A stretch of 38,358 nt of DNA from Trichococcus alkaliphilus (lineage in GTDB: Bacteria; Bacillota; Bacilli; Lactobacillales; Aerococcaceae): NCBI RefSeq assembly GCF_003008695.1, contig NZ_PXZT01000020.1, positions 1 to 38,358 on the forward strand. The letters run 5' to 3'. Shown here piece by piece: positions 1 through 9,725 of this stretch. Under the pieces are notes generated by a model. That model was not told where the DNA came from. It did not search any database and was given only the letters and a program-made list of their open reading frames with translations. The translations under genes were made by a program, and so were the position numbers. Every line of letters begins with the position of its first letter. Position 1 is the first letter of the stretch.

Positions 1-94
1 CCCTTATTTCAACAGATAGAATGTCTCATCAACACCATTTGACAGAGAGCCCTTTTTTTATAACGTGTTATTTTATTAAAGGTGCTCTTTTTGA

Positions 95-1912
95 CTACGC
101 TTGTTGCGCTGCAATCAATTGTTCCAGTTCATTCAGACGTTCCTCGAACACTTTCATAGCATCCTCGATATAAGCGGACTGGGTCATATCCACGCCTGCT
201 TTTTTCATCACTTCAATCGGATAGTCGCTGTTTCCTGCTTTCAGATAGGAAAGGTACTTCTCCAGCGCGCCTTCTTCACCCTCCACGATGCGTTTTGCCA
301 ATGCCGTTGCAGCCGAAAAGCCGGTAGCGTATTGGTATACGTAATAATTATAGTAGAAATGCGGGATGCGGGTCCATTCGATGCCGATCTCAGGATCCTT
401 TTCGACTGTCGGACCATAATATTTGGCATTCAGTTCTGCATAATAGGAAGTCATGAAATCTTGCGTCAACGGCACACCTGCCAAGGCTTGCTGATGGATG
501 TAGTGCTCGAATTCAGCAAATTGGGTTTGGCGGAAAATCGTCCCTTTGAAGCCGTCCAGGTAATGATTCAAAATATAGATGCGGACCTTTGGATCGGTTT
601 GGGTCTTCAGCAAATAATCAGTCAAAATATTTTCATTCGTCGTCGAAGCGATTTCGGCCAGGAAGATCGAATAATCGCCGTACACATAAGGCTGATTTTT
701 TCTCGTCAGGTAGCTGTGCACACTGTGACCCAATTCATGGACCAAGGTATACAGTTGATTCAATGAATCTTGCCAATTCATCAGGATATACGGATTCGTG
801 TCATATGCGCCGGAAGAGTAAGCTCCGCTGCGTTTGCCTTCATTCTCAAGCCAGTCGATCCAGCGGTTGCCGAATGCTTCCTTGAGTATAGACAGATAAT
901 CTTCTCCAAGCGGCTGAAGACCTTTCAAGGTTTCTTCCGTCGCCGCCTCGATGCTGTATTTGATCGGAGCTTCCCCCGTCAACGGCGTATACATATCGTA
1001 CATATGCAACTCCTCTACACCCAACAACTCCTTACGCAAGTCCACATAGCGATGCAGCAAAGGCAGATGTTCGTTGACTACATCCAGCAACGTATCATAA
1101 ACCGATTCCGGAATGTGATTGTTCGCCAGCGCCGCTGCCCGGGCGGATTCATATTTATGCACTTTGGCTTTGTAATTGTGCGCCTTCACGTTCGTGGACA
1201 AGGTGGTCGCAAACGTATTTTTTAGACCCTCATACGTTTGGTAGAGCGCTTTGAAAGCTCCTTCGCGCACTTCCCGATCCGGACTTTCCATCAATTTACC
1301 ATACAGACCGTGAGTCAGTTGGACATCTTGGCCCTCTTCGTTCTTCACTGTCGGGAATGTGATGTCTGCGTTATTGAGAACCGAGAAAGTTTTGCTTGGC
1401 GCAGCAAAAATTTCCCCAGCCCCCGCCAACAGCTCTTCTTCTCTGGCGGACAGGACATGCTCACGAGCAGAGGTTAGGCTATCCAACAGATGCGCATACG
1501 GCTGCAGCTTTTCGTTTTCTGCCAAGTATTTCTCCAGCTCGTCCTCCGGAATCTCCAATATTTCCGGTTCGAACCAAGAAGTCGCTTCACTGACGCTCGT
1601 CAAGATCGAAATGGCTTTGTCGTGCAGATTTTGGTAAAGGTTATCTGCGGTATCCTGATCATTCTTCAGATGGGAGTAAACATAGACCCGTTCCAATTTC
1701 TGGTTAATCTTGAGGACTTCTTCAATCCCTTTCAGCAAAGATTGACTGCTTGAGCCGATGGATCCTTGCAAGGCCTTCACGAACGGCACTGCACCCGCTA
1801 ATTCGTCCAACGCTTTCTCGAAAGCTTCATCTGTCGCAAAGATCGCTGTCAAATCCCATGTGGAAGTCTCCGGGACATCCGCTCTCTTCAGTCGTTTTTG
1901 TGTGTTTGTCAT
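95..1912 (-). CDS. pepF: Oligoendopeptidase F (M3 family)
   Basis: Cytoplasmic zinc metallopeptidase that cleaves short and medium oligopeptides, serving peptide nutrition and turnover. The 605-residue product has the usual PepF length. The thermolysin-type zinc site HELGH lies at residues 392-396, and the third ligand is probably Glu420 in FLAEIASTTNE. An N-terminal helical oligopeptidase domain precedes it. The ATG at 1912 has a GAGGGGG ribosome binding site seven bases upstream. It is the last gene of the spx-mecA-coiA-pepF block, an order also known from Bacillus subtilis. Downstream (1-94) I see only a loose stem-loop (AGAGC with GCTCT, about 58-91) with no T-run on the minus strand, so the terminator is uncertain. 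Family assignment is very secure. The exact peptide range is not visible from sequence. Confidence 0.96.
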   Translation of the reverse strand: MTNTQKRLKRADVPETSTWDLTAIFATDEAFEKALDELAGAVPFVKALQGSIGSSSQSLLKGIEEVLKINQKLERVYVYSHLKNDQDTADNLYQNLHDKAISILTSVSEATSWFEPEILEIPEDELEKYLAENEKLQPYAHLLDSLTSAREHVLSAREEELLAGAGEIFAAPSKTFSVLNNADITFPTVKNEEGQDVQLTHGLYGKLMESPDREVREGAFKALYQTYEGLKNTFATTLSTNVKAHNYKAKVHKYESARAAALANNHIPESVYDTLLDVVNEHLPLLHRYVDLRKELLGVEELHMYDMYTPLTGEAPIKYSIEAATEETLKGLQPLGEDYLSILKEAFGNRWIDWLENEGKRSGAYSSGAYDTNPYILMNWQDSLNQLYTLVHELGHSVHSYLTRKNQPYVYGDYSIFLAEIASTTNENILTDYLLKTQTDPKVRIYILNHYLDGFKGTIFRQTQFAEFEHYIHQQALAGVPLTQDFMTSYYAELNAKYYGPTVEKDPEIGIEWTRIPHFYYNYYVYQYATGFSAATALAKRIVEGEEGALEKYLSYLKAGNSDYPIEVMKKAGVDMTQSAYIEDAMKVFEERLNELEQLIAAQQA

Positions 1913-1994
1913 GCGGTTTCCCCCTCTAATTTCTCAATAGTATAATTTTATCATACCTTGGGACCGAAAGGATACTGGCAAGAATATACAGCTT

Positions 1995-3161
1995 CTAACC
2001 CAAGCAAGAATGATGACCATCCGTTTTTCCTTCCAACGGTGCGGACAGCAGGACCCATTCTTCCCTGCCGATGGCTGCGGCATGCCCATCCTCGACCAGT
2101 CGCATCATGAATTGGAGCAACGGTTCCCATAAATTCGCCTCATCAGTTTCCTTCGACGTCCTTGTCCGGATCATGTTCATGCGTATGCATTTTGACAGCC
2201 AACCAAGCAACTGCTTTTTTGTGAGAGGTGTTGTCGTTTCCGGATCGCTGAAATCCCGGAGAAGATAGTACCGCCAAATGTAGGCCGGTGTGCGGATGCC
2301 TAATGTTCGGCAAGGCAATTCGAACAGGAATGCCGGCAAATGATAAAGGTCCTTCCGATCGAGATAGACCGCCAACAGAAATTTCCGGTGCTCCGGGTCG
2401 GTGCGGTACCGCAACAGATTGATATCCTTCGCCTGCATATGCTTTCGTGGGACATTTTTTTCGTAAGCTTTAGGCATCAAATCGTCGCAACCGGGTAAGC
2501 AACCTTTTCTGTAAAGACTTTCTAAAGTAGCAACTTTAAGGTCATCCACCGGAATCGCCGTCTTCACAAAATGAAAACGATCATCACTCCCCAACTTGAG
2601 GTGGTGATAGATGGCTATTTCTTCTGTCTGGGTATCCAAAATACCGATCCAACTTCCAAGTTCGATGGAATGCTTCAAGAATTGATAGACAGACTGCGTC
2701 ATTTTGATGCTACCTGGTTGATAATTCATCCCGCAAATCCACCATACTTCGTAGCCGAATCGTTTGTATCCCCTGGTCCGTTCCAACAGATCTGCAGGCG
2801 AAATCGGACTGCATTGGTACTCCAAGGCGATTTTCTTTCCATCTGCAAGAACTAGCAGGAGATCCGGACGCTGCTGCAATTCCGGCAGCCAACACTCCAA
2901 CATGATTTCAAACCCTTCACTTTTGAATTTCTCCAAAAGCAACTGCTTCCCTTTCAGGTGGGGAAGCGTTTCGCCTTCCGAAAAAACGGCGCAATTCGAA
3001 TGTTGGTGGTGTGCAAAATGCGCAACCATGATGTTTCCATTTTTCAGCACCAGCTTCCCCTTGCAGGCCGGGCAATAATACTCCTCACCATTCTTGTCTT
3101 TTTGTTTTGAGGCTTGGTAAGCTTGAACCAGTTCCCCATTAGCATTTCTAGCGATCAACAT
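1995..3161 (-). CDS. coiA: Competence protein CoiA
   Basis: CoiA-family protein, needed in naturally transformable Firmicutes for processing of incoming DNA and recombination. The N-terminus carries a zinc-ribbon-like segment (YYCPACKGKLV then AHFAHHQHSNC). The middle has a restriction-endonuclease-like core, with RPDLLL followed by ALEYQCS, consistent with a PD-(D/E)XK nuclease site. I choose the ATG at 3161 (388 residues), because AAAGGGCGG lies just upstream. The reading frame could extend to 3191, but that start has no ribosome binding site and falls close to the mecA terminator. It follows mecA, whose product controls competence regulators in other species. An intact coiA suggests the organism has or had DNA uptake. 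Whether it is transformable cannot be told from this window. Confidence 0.93.
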   Translation of the reverse strand: MLIARNANGELVQAYQASKQKDKNGEEYYCPACKGKLVLKNGNIMVAHFAHHQHSNCAVFSEGETLPHLKGKQLLLEKFKSEGFEIMLECWLPELQQRPDLLLVLADGKKIALEYQCSPISPADLLERTRGYKRFGYEVWWICGMNYQPGSIKMTQSVYQFLKHSIELGSWIGILDTQTEEIAIYHHLKLGSDDRFHFVKTAIPVDDLKVATLESLYRKGCLPGCDDLMPKAYEKNVPRKHMQAKDINLLRYRTDPEHRKFLLAVYLDRKDLYHLPAFLFELPCRTLGIRTPAYIWRYYLLRDFSDPETTTPLTKKQLLGWLSKCIRMNMIRTRTSKETDEANLWEPLLQFMMRLVEDGHAAAIGREEWVLLSAPLEGKTDGHHSCLG

Positions 3162-3210
3162 AAGCAGCCGCCCTTTCTGTCTCTTTCCCATAATATCCGC
3201 GAATGGACAA

Positions 3211-3240
3211 GAAAAAATCCGACCCTTTTCGGGGTCGGAT
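3211..3240 (-). terminator. Intrinsic terminator after mecA
   Basis: On the minus strand ATCCGACCC pairs with GGGTCGGAT around a short loop and is followed by TTTTTT. It begins eight bases after the mecA stop and lies before coiA. Confidence 0.92.
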
Positions 3241-3248
3241 CAGATTAG

Positions 3249-3911
3249 TTATTTAAAGTAGTGTCTGGCTGATTCCAATGCATTGTCTTGGATGACCAAC
3301 TTGCCGTATTCGCCTAATATCTCAACAGCGATATCAGATTCCTCCGCAAATTCCAAGGCCTTCAAAATTTCATTGTCGATATTCGTTTCCGTCATCTCAT
3401 CGATGAAGTAGACAACCGTCAAATAATATTGATTATCATAATAGTAAAGCGAAGATACGCCGCTCTCCAAAAACATCCGTTTCGCCAGCTCCAAGAAGTC
3501 ATCAAAACTCTGGAATTTAAATACGACTTCCAAAGGTGCCATATCATCTTCTTCAGATTCAGCATCCGTTTTGTCGCGTGCGTTGAAACTCTTTGTCTGT
3601 TTTTTGATGTAATCCACTACATGCTCCAATTGATTGGAGCCATTCGCCATGTCGAAGTCGTCTTCATTATTCATCCCTTTACTGATGAATAACTCTAACC
3701 CATTCCCATTAGGCAGCACTTGGAAAGTAATTGCATCTGATTCATGAAATTGATTATCAACATCGACTTCCTCGAGGATGCTGTAGAAAAAGCTCTCGAT
3801 TTGCTTTTGATTTCCTAATAAATCCAGAAAGGTGATGCCTCTTTCCTCTAAATCAGAATTCTCAATCAAAACGCGAATTGTGTTTTCGTTGATGTTTTCC
3901 ATTTCCATCAT
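3249..3911 (-). CDS. mecA: Adaptor protein MecA
   Basis: MecA is an adaptor that delivers substrates (ComK or ComX-type competence regulators, Spx in some species) to the ClpC-ClpP protease. The N-terminus from MEMENINEN onward matches the family substrate-binding domain. A short acidic linker near residue 115 (AESEEDD) leads into the C-terminal ClpC-binding domain. About 220 residues is normal length. Two adjacent ATG codons (3911 and 3908) follow GGGGTG. Family starts resemble the second (MEME), so the product may be one residue shorter. It has its own promoter upstream and an intrinsic terminator immediately downstream, so it is probably expressed apart from coiA and spx. Confidence 0.96.
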   Translation of the reverse strand: MMEMENINENTIRVLIENSDLEERGITFLDLLGNQKQIESFFYSILEEVDVDNQFHESDAITFQVLPNGNGLELFISKGMNNEDDFDMANGSNQLEHVVDYIKKQTKSFNARDKTDAESEEDDMAPLEVVFKFQSFDDFLELAKRMFLESGVSSLYYYDNQYYLTVVYFIDEMTETNIDNEILKALEFAEESDIAVEILGEYGKLVIQDNALESARHYFK

Positions 3912-3950
3912 GCTTCACCCCACTTTTCTTTCCCTATTTTTCTTATACCC

Positions 3951-3978
3951 ATTGTAAATCAAATCGCAAAAATGTAAA
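3951..3978 (-). promoter_or_regulatory. Predicted mecA promoter
   Basis: Minus-strand -35 TTTACA (3973-3978), 16-base spacer and -10 TACAAT (3951-3956), both one mismatch from the sigma-A consensus, about 40 bases before the mecA start. An overlapping alternative is TTGCGA with TATAAG, slightly downstream. Confidence 0.55.
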
Positions 3979-4063
3979 GACAAAAGCACAAAATCTTTCA
4001 ACTTCTCATTTGTTTTCTCATCTGAGCGTTGCTTTCCTGTCAAAATACTAAAGTTTAGTGGTC

Positions 4064-4102
4064 AAAAAAGACAAGTACAGCCGTTTGTCCGGTGCACTTG
4101 TC
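4064..4102 (-). terminator. Intrinsic terminator after spx
   Basis: Minus strand GACAAGT (4096-4102) pairs with ACTTGTC (4070-4076), followed by TTTTTT. It lies about 30 bases after the spx stop. The loop is long (about 19 bases) and may fold further. Confidence 0.8.
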
Positions 4103-4129
4103 TGCCATATCCTGTTTAATTGCTGTTGA

Positions 4130-4528
4130 CTAGAAGTTTGCCAATCTCTGCGCTTTTTGTAATTCCAGCGCACGGACTTCCCTCGGCAAGAAACGACGGA
4201 TTTCGTCTTCGTTGTATCCCACTTGCAAACGCTTCTCGTCCAGAATAATCGGACGTCGCAACAGGCCGGGATTATCCTCGATCAAAGTGAATAATGTATT
4301 TAAAGGTAATTCGTCTAAGTCGATGTTCAGTTCTTGGAATGCTTTGGATCGAGTGGAAATAATTTCCTCAGTGCCTTCTTCAGTCATTTTCAGGATGCTT
4401 TTTATTTCAATTTCTGTCAAAGGTTCGGAGAATATATTCCTTTCAGTATAAGGGATGTTATTGTCTTCTAGCCATGCACGTGCCTTACGACATGAGGTAC
4501 AACTTGGGGAAGTATATAATGTTACCAT
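4130..4528 (-). CDS. spx: Transcriptional regulator Spx
   Basis: ArsC-like regulator that binds the RNA polymerase alpha subunit C-terminal domain and reprograms transcription under thiol and oxidative stress. The redox switch CTSC is at residues 10-13 ([12 protein letters not shown]). The LRRPII segment in the C-terminal half and the 132-residue length fit Spx. The context, upstream of mecA in the spx-mecA-coiA-pepF order, supports orthology to B. subtilis Spx. Lactobacillales often have more than one Spx paralogue, and this window cannot show whether another exists. A -10 TATAAT on the minus strand at 4582-4587 has only a weak -35. Spx levels are usually set by ClpXP degradation. Confidence 0.95.
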   Translation of the reverse strand: MVTLYTSPSCTSCRKARAWLEDNNIPYTERNIFSEPLTEIEIKSILKMTEEGTEEIISTRSKAFQELNIDLDELPLNTLFTLIEDNPGLLRRPIILDEKRLQVGYNEDEIRRFLPREVRALELQKAQRLANF

Positions 4529-5910
<1,382 letters not shown>

Positions 5911-5918
5911 ACAATAAA

Positions 5919-6032
5919 AGCTGAACGAGTTGGTTTAGCCCTGAAAGAAATTTAGGAAATCATACCGTATGAGCATCGTAGAGCGCAATAGGTATGATTT
6001 ATCTAATTTCCGAAGGGCTAACTCGTGAAGCT
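5919..6032. repeat. Long imperfect palindrome downstream of trpS (MITE-like)
   Basis: The arms AGCTGAACGAGT (5919-5930) and ACTCGTGAAGCT (6021-6032) are inverted. The match continues inwards through TTAGCCCT with AGGGCTAA, GAAATTTAGG with CTAATTTCCG, and AAATCATACC with GGTATGATTT, leaving a loop of about 24 bases. The whole 114 nt would fold into a single hairpin of about 40 pairs with a few bulges. The loose copy GCTGAACGGGTTCGATCAGC follows at 6044-6063. It is too long and imperfect for an ordinary terminator and carries no open frame. It may be a small palindromic mobile element. I cannot test copy number. Confidence 0.6.
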
Positions 6033-6077
6033 GGACAAGAAATGCTGAACGGGTTCGATCAGCCATAAAGATGTAAA

Positions 6078-6112
6078 AGAGAAGCTCCGCTATTTGCGGG
6101 GCTTCTCTTTCT
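6078..6112. terminator. Bidirectional terminator between trpS and lplA
   Basis: AGAGAAGCTCCGC (6078-6090) pairs with GCGGGGCTTCTCT (6096-6108) around a five-base loop. It is T-rich downstream on the plus strand (TTCTTT) and has TTTTAC on the minus strand. It serves the convergent trpS and lplA genes. Confidence 0.88.
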
Positions 6113-6115
6113 TTA

Positions 6116-7123
6116 TCAGTACAATTCTTCAAGCAATTCTTCCGCTGTCACATTGCCGAAATATTTTTTGATGTCAAGTTCATTCAATTTAGCCAGGATA
6201 TCCTCTTTGGCATATTTGACCCCGATAAAAGCATCCTCAACATCTTTGATTTCTCCCAGTCCAAAGAAATCTCCAAAAACCTTCAGCTGTTGGATATGAC
6301 CGTCCTCCACGTTCATGCGAACTTCAATGGACCCGATCGGAAAACGATGATGTTTTTGGATCTCGAATTTAGGTGATTTGCCGTAATTCCAATCCCAGTT
6401 GCCGAAATACTCTTCGCGGATTTCATATACGCGTTTCCAATCATCATCGGTCAAATGGTACTCTTTTACTTCTTCACGCGTTTCGACATCAAAAATCGAC
6501 AACAGCATCAAATCTCGGAATTCTTCCGTAGTCAGGTTTTGATAAGCCTCATCAACAAAAGGTTTGATGTTGGTCACGCGGCTGCGGATCGACTTGATGC
6601 CTTTCGATTCGATTTTCTCTTTGCGTGGTTTCAATGCACCGGTTACGGCATCCAGATCAGAGTCGAATAGGATCGTCCCATGGGCGGTCATCCTTCCGTT
6701 TGTCGCATACATGGCATTCCCCGAGAATTTTTTCTCTCCGATTACCAAATCGTTTCTGCCTTTTAATTCAGCTTCCTTTACGCCTACGCTATGCAAAAAG
6801 GAAATGACCGGCTTTGTGAATTTTCCGAAATCGCGGAAAGAATCACCGTCATCCTTCGTGATGAAGCAGAAAGAGAAGTTCCCCAGATCGTGGTATACCG
6901 CGCCGCCACCGGACATACGGCGGACGATGTGTATCTTATTCGCTTCGACATAATCCGCATTGATTTCTTCGATCGTATTCTGGTTGCGGCCGATGATGAT
7001 CGACGGCTCATTGATATAGAACAATAGGATCGGCTCGTCCAAGATTTTTTCCTTCAATAAAAATGTCTCCAAGGCAATGTTTACGCTGGGATCCAACTGT
7101 CCTTGATTATCCACAAAATACAT
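6116..7123 (-). CDS. lplA: Lipoate-protein ligase A
   Basis: Attaches lipoate, via lipoyl-AMP, to the lipoyl domains of 2-oxoacid dehydrogenases and GcvH. The lipoate-binding motif RRMSGGGAVYHDLGN is present near residues 67-81. A fold with IGRNQNTIEEIN precedes it, and a C-terminal accessory domain completes about 335 residues, as in LplA/LplJ. I choose the ATG at 7123, which has GGGAGAGG eight bases upstream. An in-frame ATG at 7141 lacks such a site. It lies directly downstream of a YhfI-like gene, the same pairing as yhfI-lplJ in B. subtilis. No lipoate synthase is seen here, in line with scavenging. Confidence 0.94.
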   Translation of the reverse strand: MYFVDNQGQLDPSVNIALETFLLKEKILDEPILLFYINEPSIIIGRNQNTIEEINADYVEANKIHIVRRMSGGGAVYHDLGNFSFCFITKDDGDSFRDFGKFTKPVISFLHSVGVKEAELKGRNDLVIGEKKFSGNAMYATNGRMTAHGTILFDSDLDAVTGALKPRKEKIESKGIKSIRSRVTNIKPFVDEAYQNLTTEEFRDLMLLSIFDVETREEVKEYHLTDDDWKRVYEIREEYFGNWDWNYGKSPKFEIQKHHRFPIGSIEVRMNVEDGHIQQLKVFGDFFGLGEIKDVEDAFIGVKYAKEDILAKLNELDIKKYFGNVTAEELLEELY

Positions 7124-7198
7124 AAGTTTTTCCTCTCCCATTCTTCATTCGATTTGTTTTTTCGTACTGTTTCGCTTCGTTCTGGTTGATGGACGCGA

Positions 7199-7939
7199 TC
7201 AGATTGTGATGATCCGGTCCTTTTCGGCAAGCGTGACGGACACGGACGGTGCAGCCTCTTTCGCTTGATCCAGCAGCACGGAAAGCTCGCCTTTTTGAGG
7301 CAAATGCGTCAGGATCAGCTGTTTGACTGCTGCCTCTTCGGCTATCGCCCCGACTTCGCCTGCAGTCATATGCGCATGGTGACGCTCATTGCCATTGAAC
7401 AAGTTCGCATCAGCCAAGAACAGGTCAGCAGCCTTCACAAAGGGCACAAATGCCTCCAAATAGGCCGAATCCGCACCGAAAACGAAGACTTTCCCAGTGG
7501 CGATCTCTTCGATCCGCAACGCATAGCACGGAACCGGATGGATGGTTTTTAAAAATTGGATCCGGAATGGCCCCAATCCCAATGTTTCCTCTGGCTCATA
7601 GGCAATCCCTTCACTCACTCCCGTCATCGCCAACAAGCGAAAGAATTCCGATTCAGTATGACCGTATATCGGCAGTATTTTTTTTGACTTGCCTGCTGCA
7701 GGCTCTTTAAGCTGAAAAGTATATTGCAGGACACCCAAATCCGCAATATGGTCCGCGTGATAGTGCGTCAGGATCACCGCATCCAAATCCAACGGGTCCA
7801 GATGATGCTCCAGCGACAACAAAGCGTTGCTGCCGACGTCGATCAATAATCTGAAATCATCGGATGTCAGCAGATAAGCTGTCGTACCGACATCTTTTGT
7901 GGGATAGCCGCCCATGCAGCCCAAAATAGTCAATTCCAT
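7199..7939 (-). CDS. Metallo-beta-lactamase-fold hydrolase, YhfI-like
   Basis: Metal-dependent hydrolase of the RNase Z/phosphodiesterase-like branch of the metallo-beta-lactamase superfamily. The metal-binding motif THYHADHIADLG is complete. Further ligands are suggested by FGADSAY (Asp) and HAHMTAGE (His). The substrate is unknown, and B. subtilis YhfI is the closest analogue by position. GGAGG lies seven bases before the ATG at 7939 (246 residues), so the longer frame from 7972 is rejected. It is probably co-transcribed with lplA, 75 bases downstream. A good promoter is present at 7987-8014. Confidence 0.88.
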   Translation of the reverse strand: MELTILGCMGGYPTKDVGTTAYLLTSDDFRLLIDVGSNALLSLEHHLDPLDLDAVILTHYHADHIADLGVLQYTFQLKEPAAGKSKKILPIYGHTESEFFRLLAMTGVSEGIAYEPEETLGLGPFRIQFLKTIHPVPCYALRIEEIATGKVFVFGADSAYLEAFVPFVKAADLFLADANLFNGNERHHAHMTAGEVGAIAEEAAVKQLILTHLPQKGELSVLLDQAKEAAPSVSVTLAEKDRIITI

Positions 7940-7986
7940 TAAACGTCCTCCAATCCAATATCTGATAAGCAAAGAATCCTATCCAG

Positions 7987-8014
7987 ATTATATCATGCCT
8001 CTAGCCATCCTCAA
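7987..8014 (-). promoter_or_regulatory. Promoter of the yhfI-like/lplA operon
   Basis: Minus-strand -35 TTGAGG (8009-8014), 16-base spacer and perfect -10 TATAAT (7987-7992) preceded by an extended TG motif (TGATATAAT). Confidence 0.75.
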
Positions 8015-8034
8015 CGGTAAACTCTTTCACGGCA

Positions 8035-8075
8035 ACGAAAAGAAACAGTTTTAACACGAAAAAGAAACAGTTTTA
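8035..8075. repeat. Two-copy tandem repeat upstream of the yhfI-like promoter
   Basis: The plus-strand sequence ACGAAAAGAAACAGTTTTA is repeated at a 21-base interval, the second copy with one extra A. It sits 20 bases upstream of the -35 element of the operon promoter, so it could be a regulator or UP-type site. Function is unknown. Confidence 0.5.
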
Positions 8076-8125
8076 TATCATTGGATTCATTATAGCACCA
8101 AACAAAAACAAACACTATATGAAAT

Positions 8126-8173
8126 TAAAAACAGTCCGCCATTATCTGTAAACACACAGATCGGCTGACTGTT
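8126..8173 (-). terminator. Terminator after hemY
   Basis: Minus strand AACAGTC-GCC...ATCTGT pairs with ACAGAT...GGC-GACTGTT, followed by TTTTTAATTT. The stem begins just after the hemY stop. Confidence 0.88.
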
Positions 8174-8176
8174 CCA

Positions 8177-9607
8177 TTATGCATTCGGAGTGTCATTATT
8201 TTCCATTTTTTTCATGTAGCGGATTGCCTCATGGGCTAAGCGTTTGCCCTCAATGACGGCATTTTCCATGCCATAACCAGTGATTCCGTTCCCCCCGACA
8301 AAAACGCCTCTTTTTGCATACTCTTGACAGACTGGATAGCTTGCATCCAGCATCTCTTGCCGTTGCTGCAGACTGAAATGGGGCACAGCCTTTTCCCAGC
8401 GATAAAAAGTGGACTGCAAAGGTTCCTCGCTCAGAGCCAAAATTTCCTTCACTTCATTTTTGATGATATCCATCACAAGATCATCGGCTAATTCTATCAA
8501 TGTTTCTTCAAGACGTCTGCCGAATTCCACAAGCACGTAATAATAGTCCGCTTGTTTAAACAGCGGCCATTTGTTGTTCAAAACGACAACCTTCGTGCTA
8601 TGGAAGGAACTTCTTCGCGGAATCACAAACCCTTGCCCTTCAGGCATATTTTTGACCGATTTTTTATTTATTTTGAAGAAAACTGTACCGACACTCGTAC
8701 TTTGGGCCTTCGGAAAAGAAATTTCACTAGAGAAGCCCTCCAAAAACCCAAGGGATTCCTGGGGGTTTGTTGTGACGACAACACTACCTGCCCGCATGGA
8801 TTCGCGTCCGTTCAATTCAATCAACAGAAGGTCTTCTGACACAGTGCTCAACGACTTCACTTTCTGATTCAGGTATAGATGGCCTTCTGTATGTTGGGCC
8901 AGACGTTTAGTTAAAGTTGCTAAACCTTCCTTGAAGCTATACTCCTGGCCGGACCCATCGGCATAGCGCATCAGCTGCTCTTTTTTGTGCTTGCCGATAT
9001 GCGCCTTCCCGTAGATGGTCACCAAATTTTCATCGAATAATTTTATCGGCATCAGTTCCATGGAGCCATAGACGTTATCCGGATAGTAGGGCTCAGCCAT
9101 GTAATCGACCACTTCCCGACCCAAACGGAACTCCAAAAAGTTGTCGGTTGAATATTCCGGGTTCTCATGCAGGCTTTTGGACAGAAAAATGCCGTTCATG
9201 AATGCCCGCAGCTTTGCATCCAAGGTCAGTCCATTGGCCTGCCAAATATCGTTAAGAAAAAGGGGCATGCCGTGGTAGGTTGGCATAACATCATCAATGA
9301 CTGCATTTCCATCGAACAACACCAGTTTGCCCCCAGTGCTGAATTGTTTTTCATTTTCCAAGCCCAATTCCTGCAGAAAACCAGAAATATCCGTCCGTCT
9401 CGAATCGAAAGCCGTTGCTCCTACATCAATCGCATACCCGTCCATATCGATCGTGTGGATCATGCCGCCGACAGAGGATCGATCCTCCAGAACGACATAT
9501 TCAAACGGGAGGTTTTGTTCCCGGATGGCTTTATCGATTTCATAAGCGGCCGTCAATCCTCTCAACCCGCCGCCGATGATCGCGATACGTCTTTTCATCT
9601 TCTCCAT
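8177..9607 (-). CDS. hemY: Protoporphyrinogen/coproporphyrinogen oxidase (HemY/CgoX family)
   Basis: FAD-dependent oxidase of the HemY/CgoX type, which in Gram-positives oxidises coproporphyrinogen III to coproporphyrin III on the way to haem. The dinucleotide-binding motif IIGGGLRGLTAAYEID lies at residues 10-25. A second FAD-contact region near the C-terminus (GVFVGGNGITGYGMENAVIEGK) is intact, and 476 residues is normal. The ATG at 9607 follows GAGGAGG, with an ATG three codons later as an alternative. It appears monocistronic, with its own promoter and terminator. No other haem gene lies in the window. Related FAD amine oxidases are the main alternative, but the overall match to HemY is good. 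Confidence 0.86.
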   Translation of the reverse strand: MEKMKRRIAIIGGGLRGLTAAYEIDKAIREQNLPFEYVVLEDRSSVGGMIHTIDMDGYAIDVGATAFDSRRTDISGFLQELGLENEKQFSTGGKLVLFDGNAVIDDVMPTYHGMPLFLNDIWQANGLTLDAKLRAFMNGIFLSKSLHENPEYSTDNFLEFRLGREVVDYMAEPYYPDNVYGSMELMPIKLFDENLVTIYGKAHIGKHKKEQLMRYADGSGQEYSFKEGLATLTKRLAQHTEGHLYLNQKVKSLSTVSEDLLLIELNGRESMRAGSVVVTTNPQESLGFLEGFSSEISFPKAQSTSVGTVFFKINKKSVKNMPEGQGFVIPRRSSFHSTKVVVLNNKWPLFKQADYYYVLVEFGRRLEETLIELADDLVMDIIKNEVKEILALSEEPLQSTFYRWEKAVPHFSLQQRQEMLDASYPVCQEYAKRGVFVGGNGITGYGMENAVIEGKRLAHEAIRYMKKMENNDTPNA

Positions 9608-9649
9608 CCTGCCATCCCCTCCTCACTCTTTCTTGATACCCACTTTATC

Positions 9650-9677
9650 ATTATCTATATCTTACTCTATCCATCAA
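9650..9677 (-). promoter_or_regulatory. Predicted hemY promoter
   Basis: Minus-strand -35 TTGATG (9672-9677), 16-base spacer and -10 GATAAT (9650-9655), about 43 bases before the hemY ATG. Confidence 0.5.
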
Positions 9678-9725
9678 CGAAAATATGTGGATACTTTTCG
9701 ACAGATATTCATACTGCTCTTGTTT

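Noticed and set aside
3161-3191. N-terminal extension of CoiA
   Set aside because: No ribosome binding site in front of the upstream ATG, whereas AAAGGGCGG precedes the ATG at 3161.
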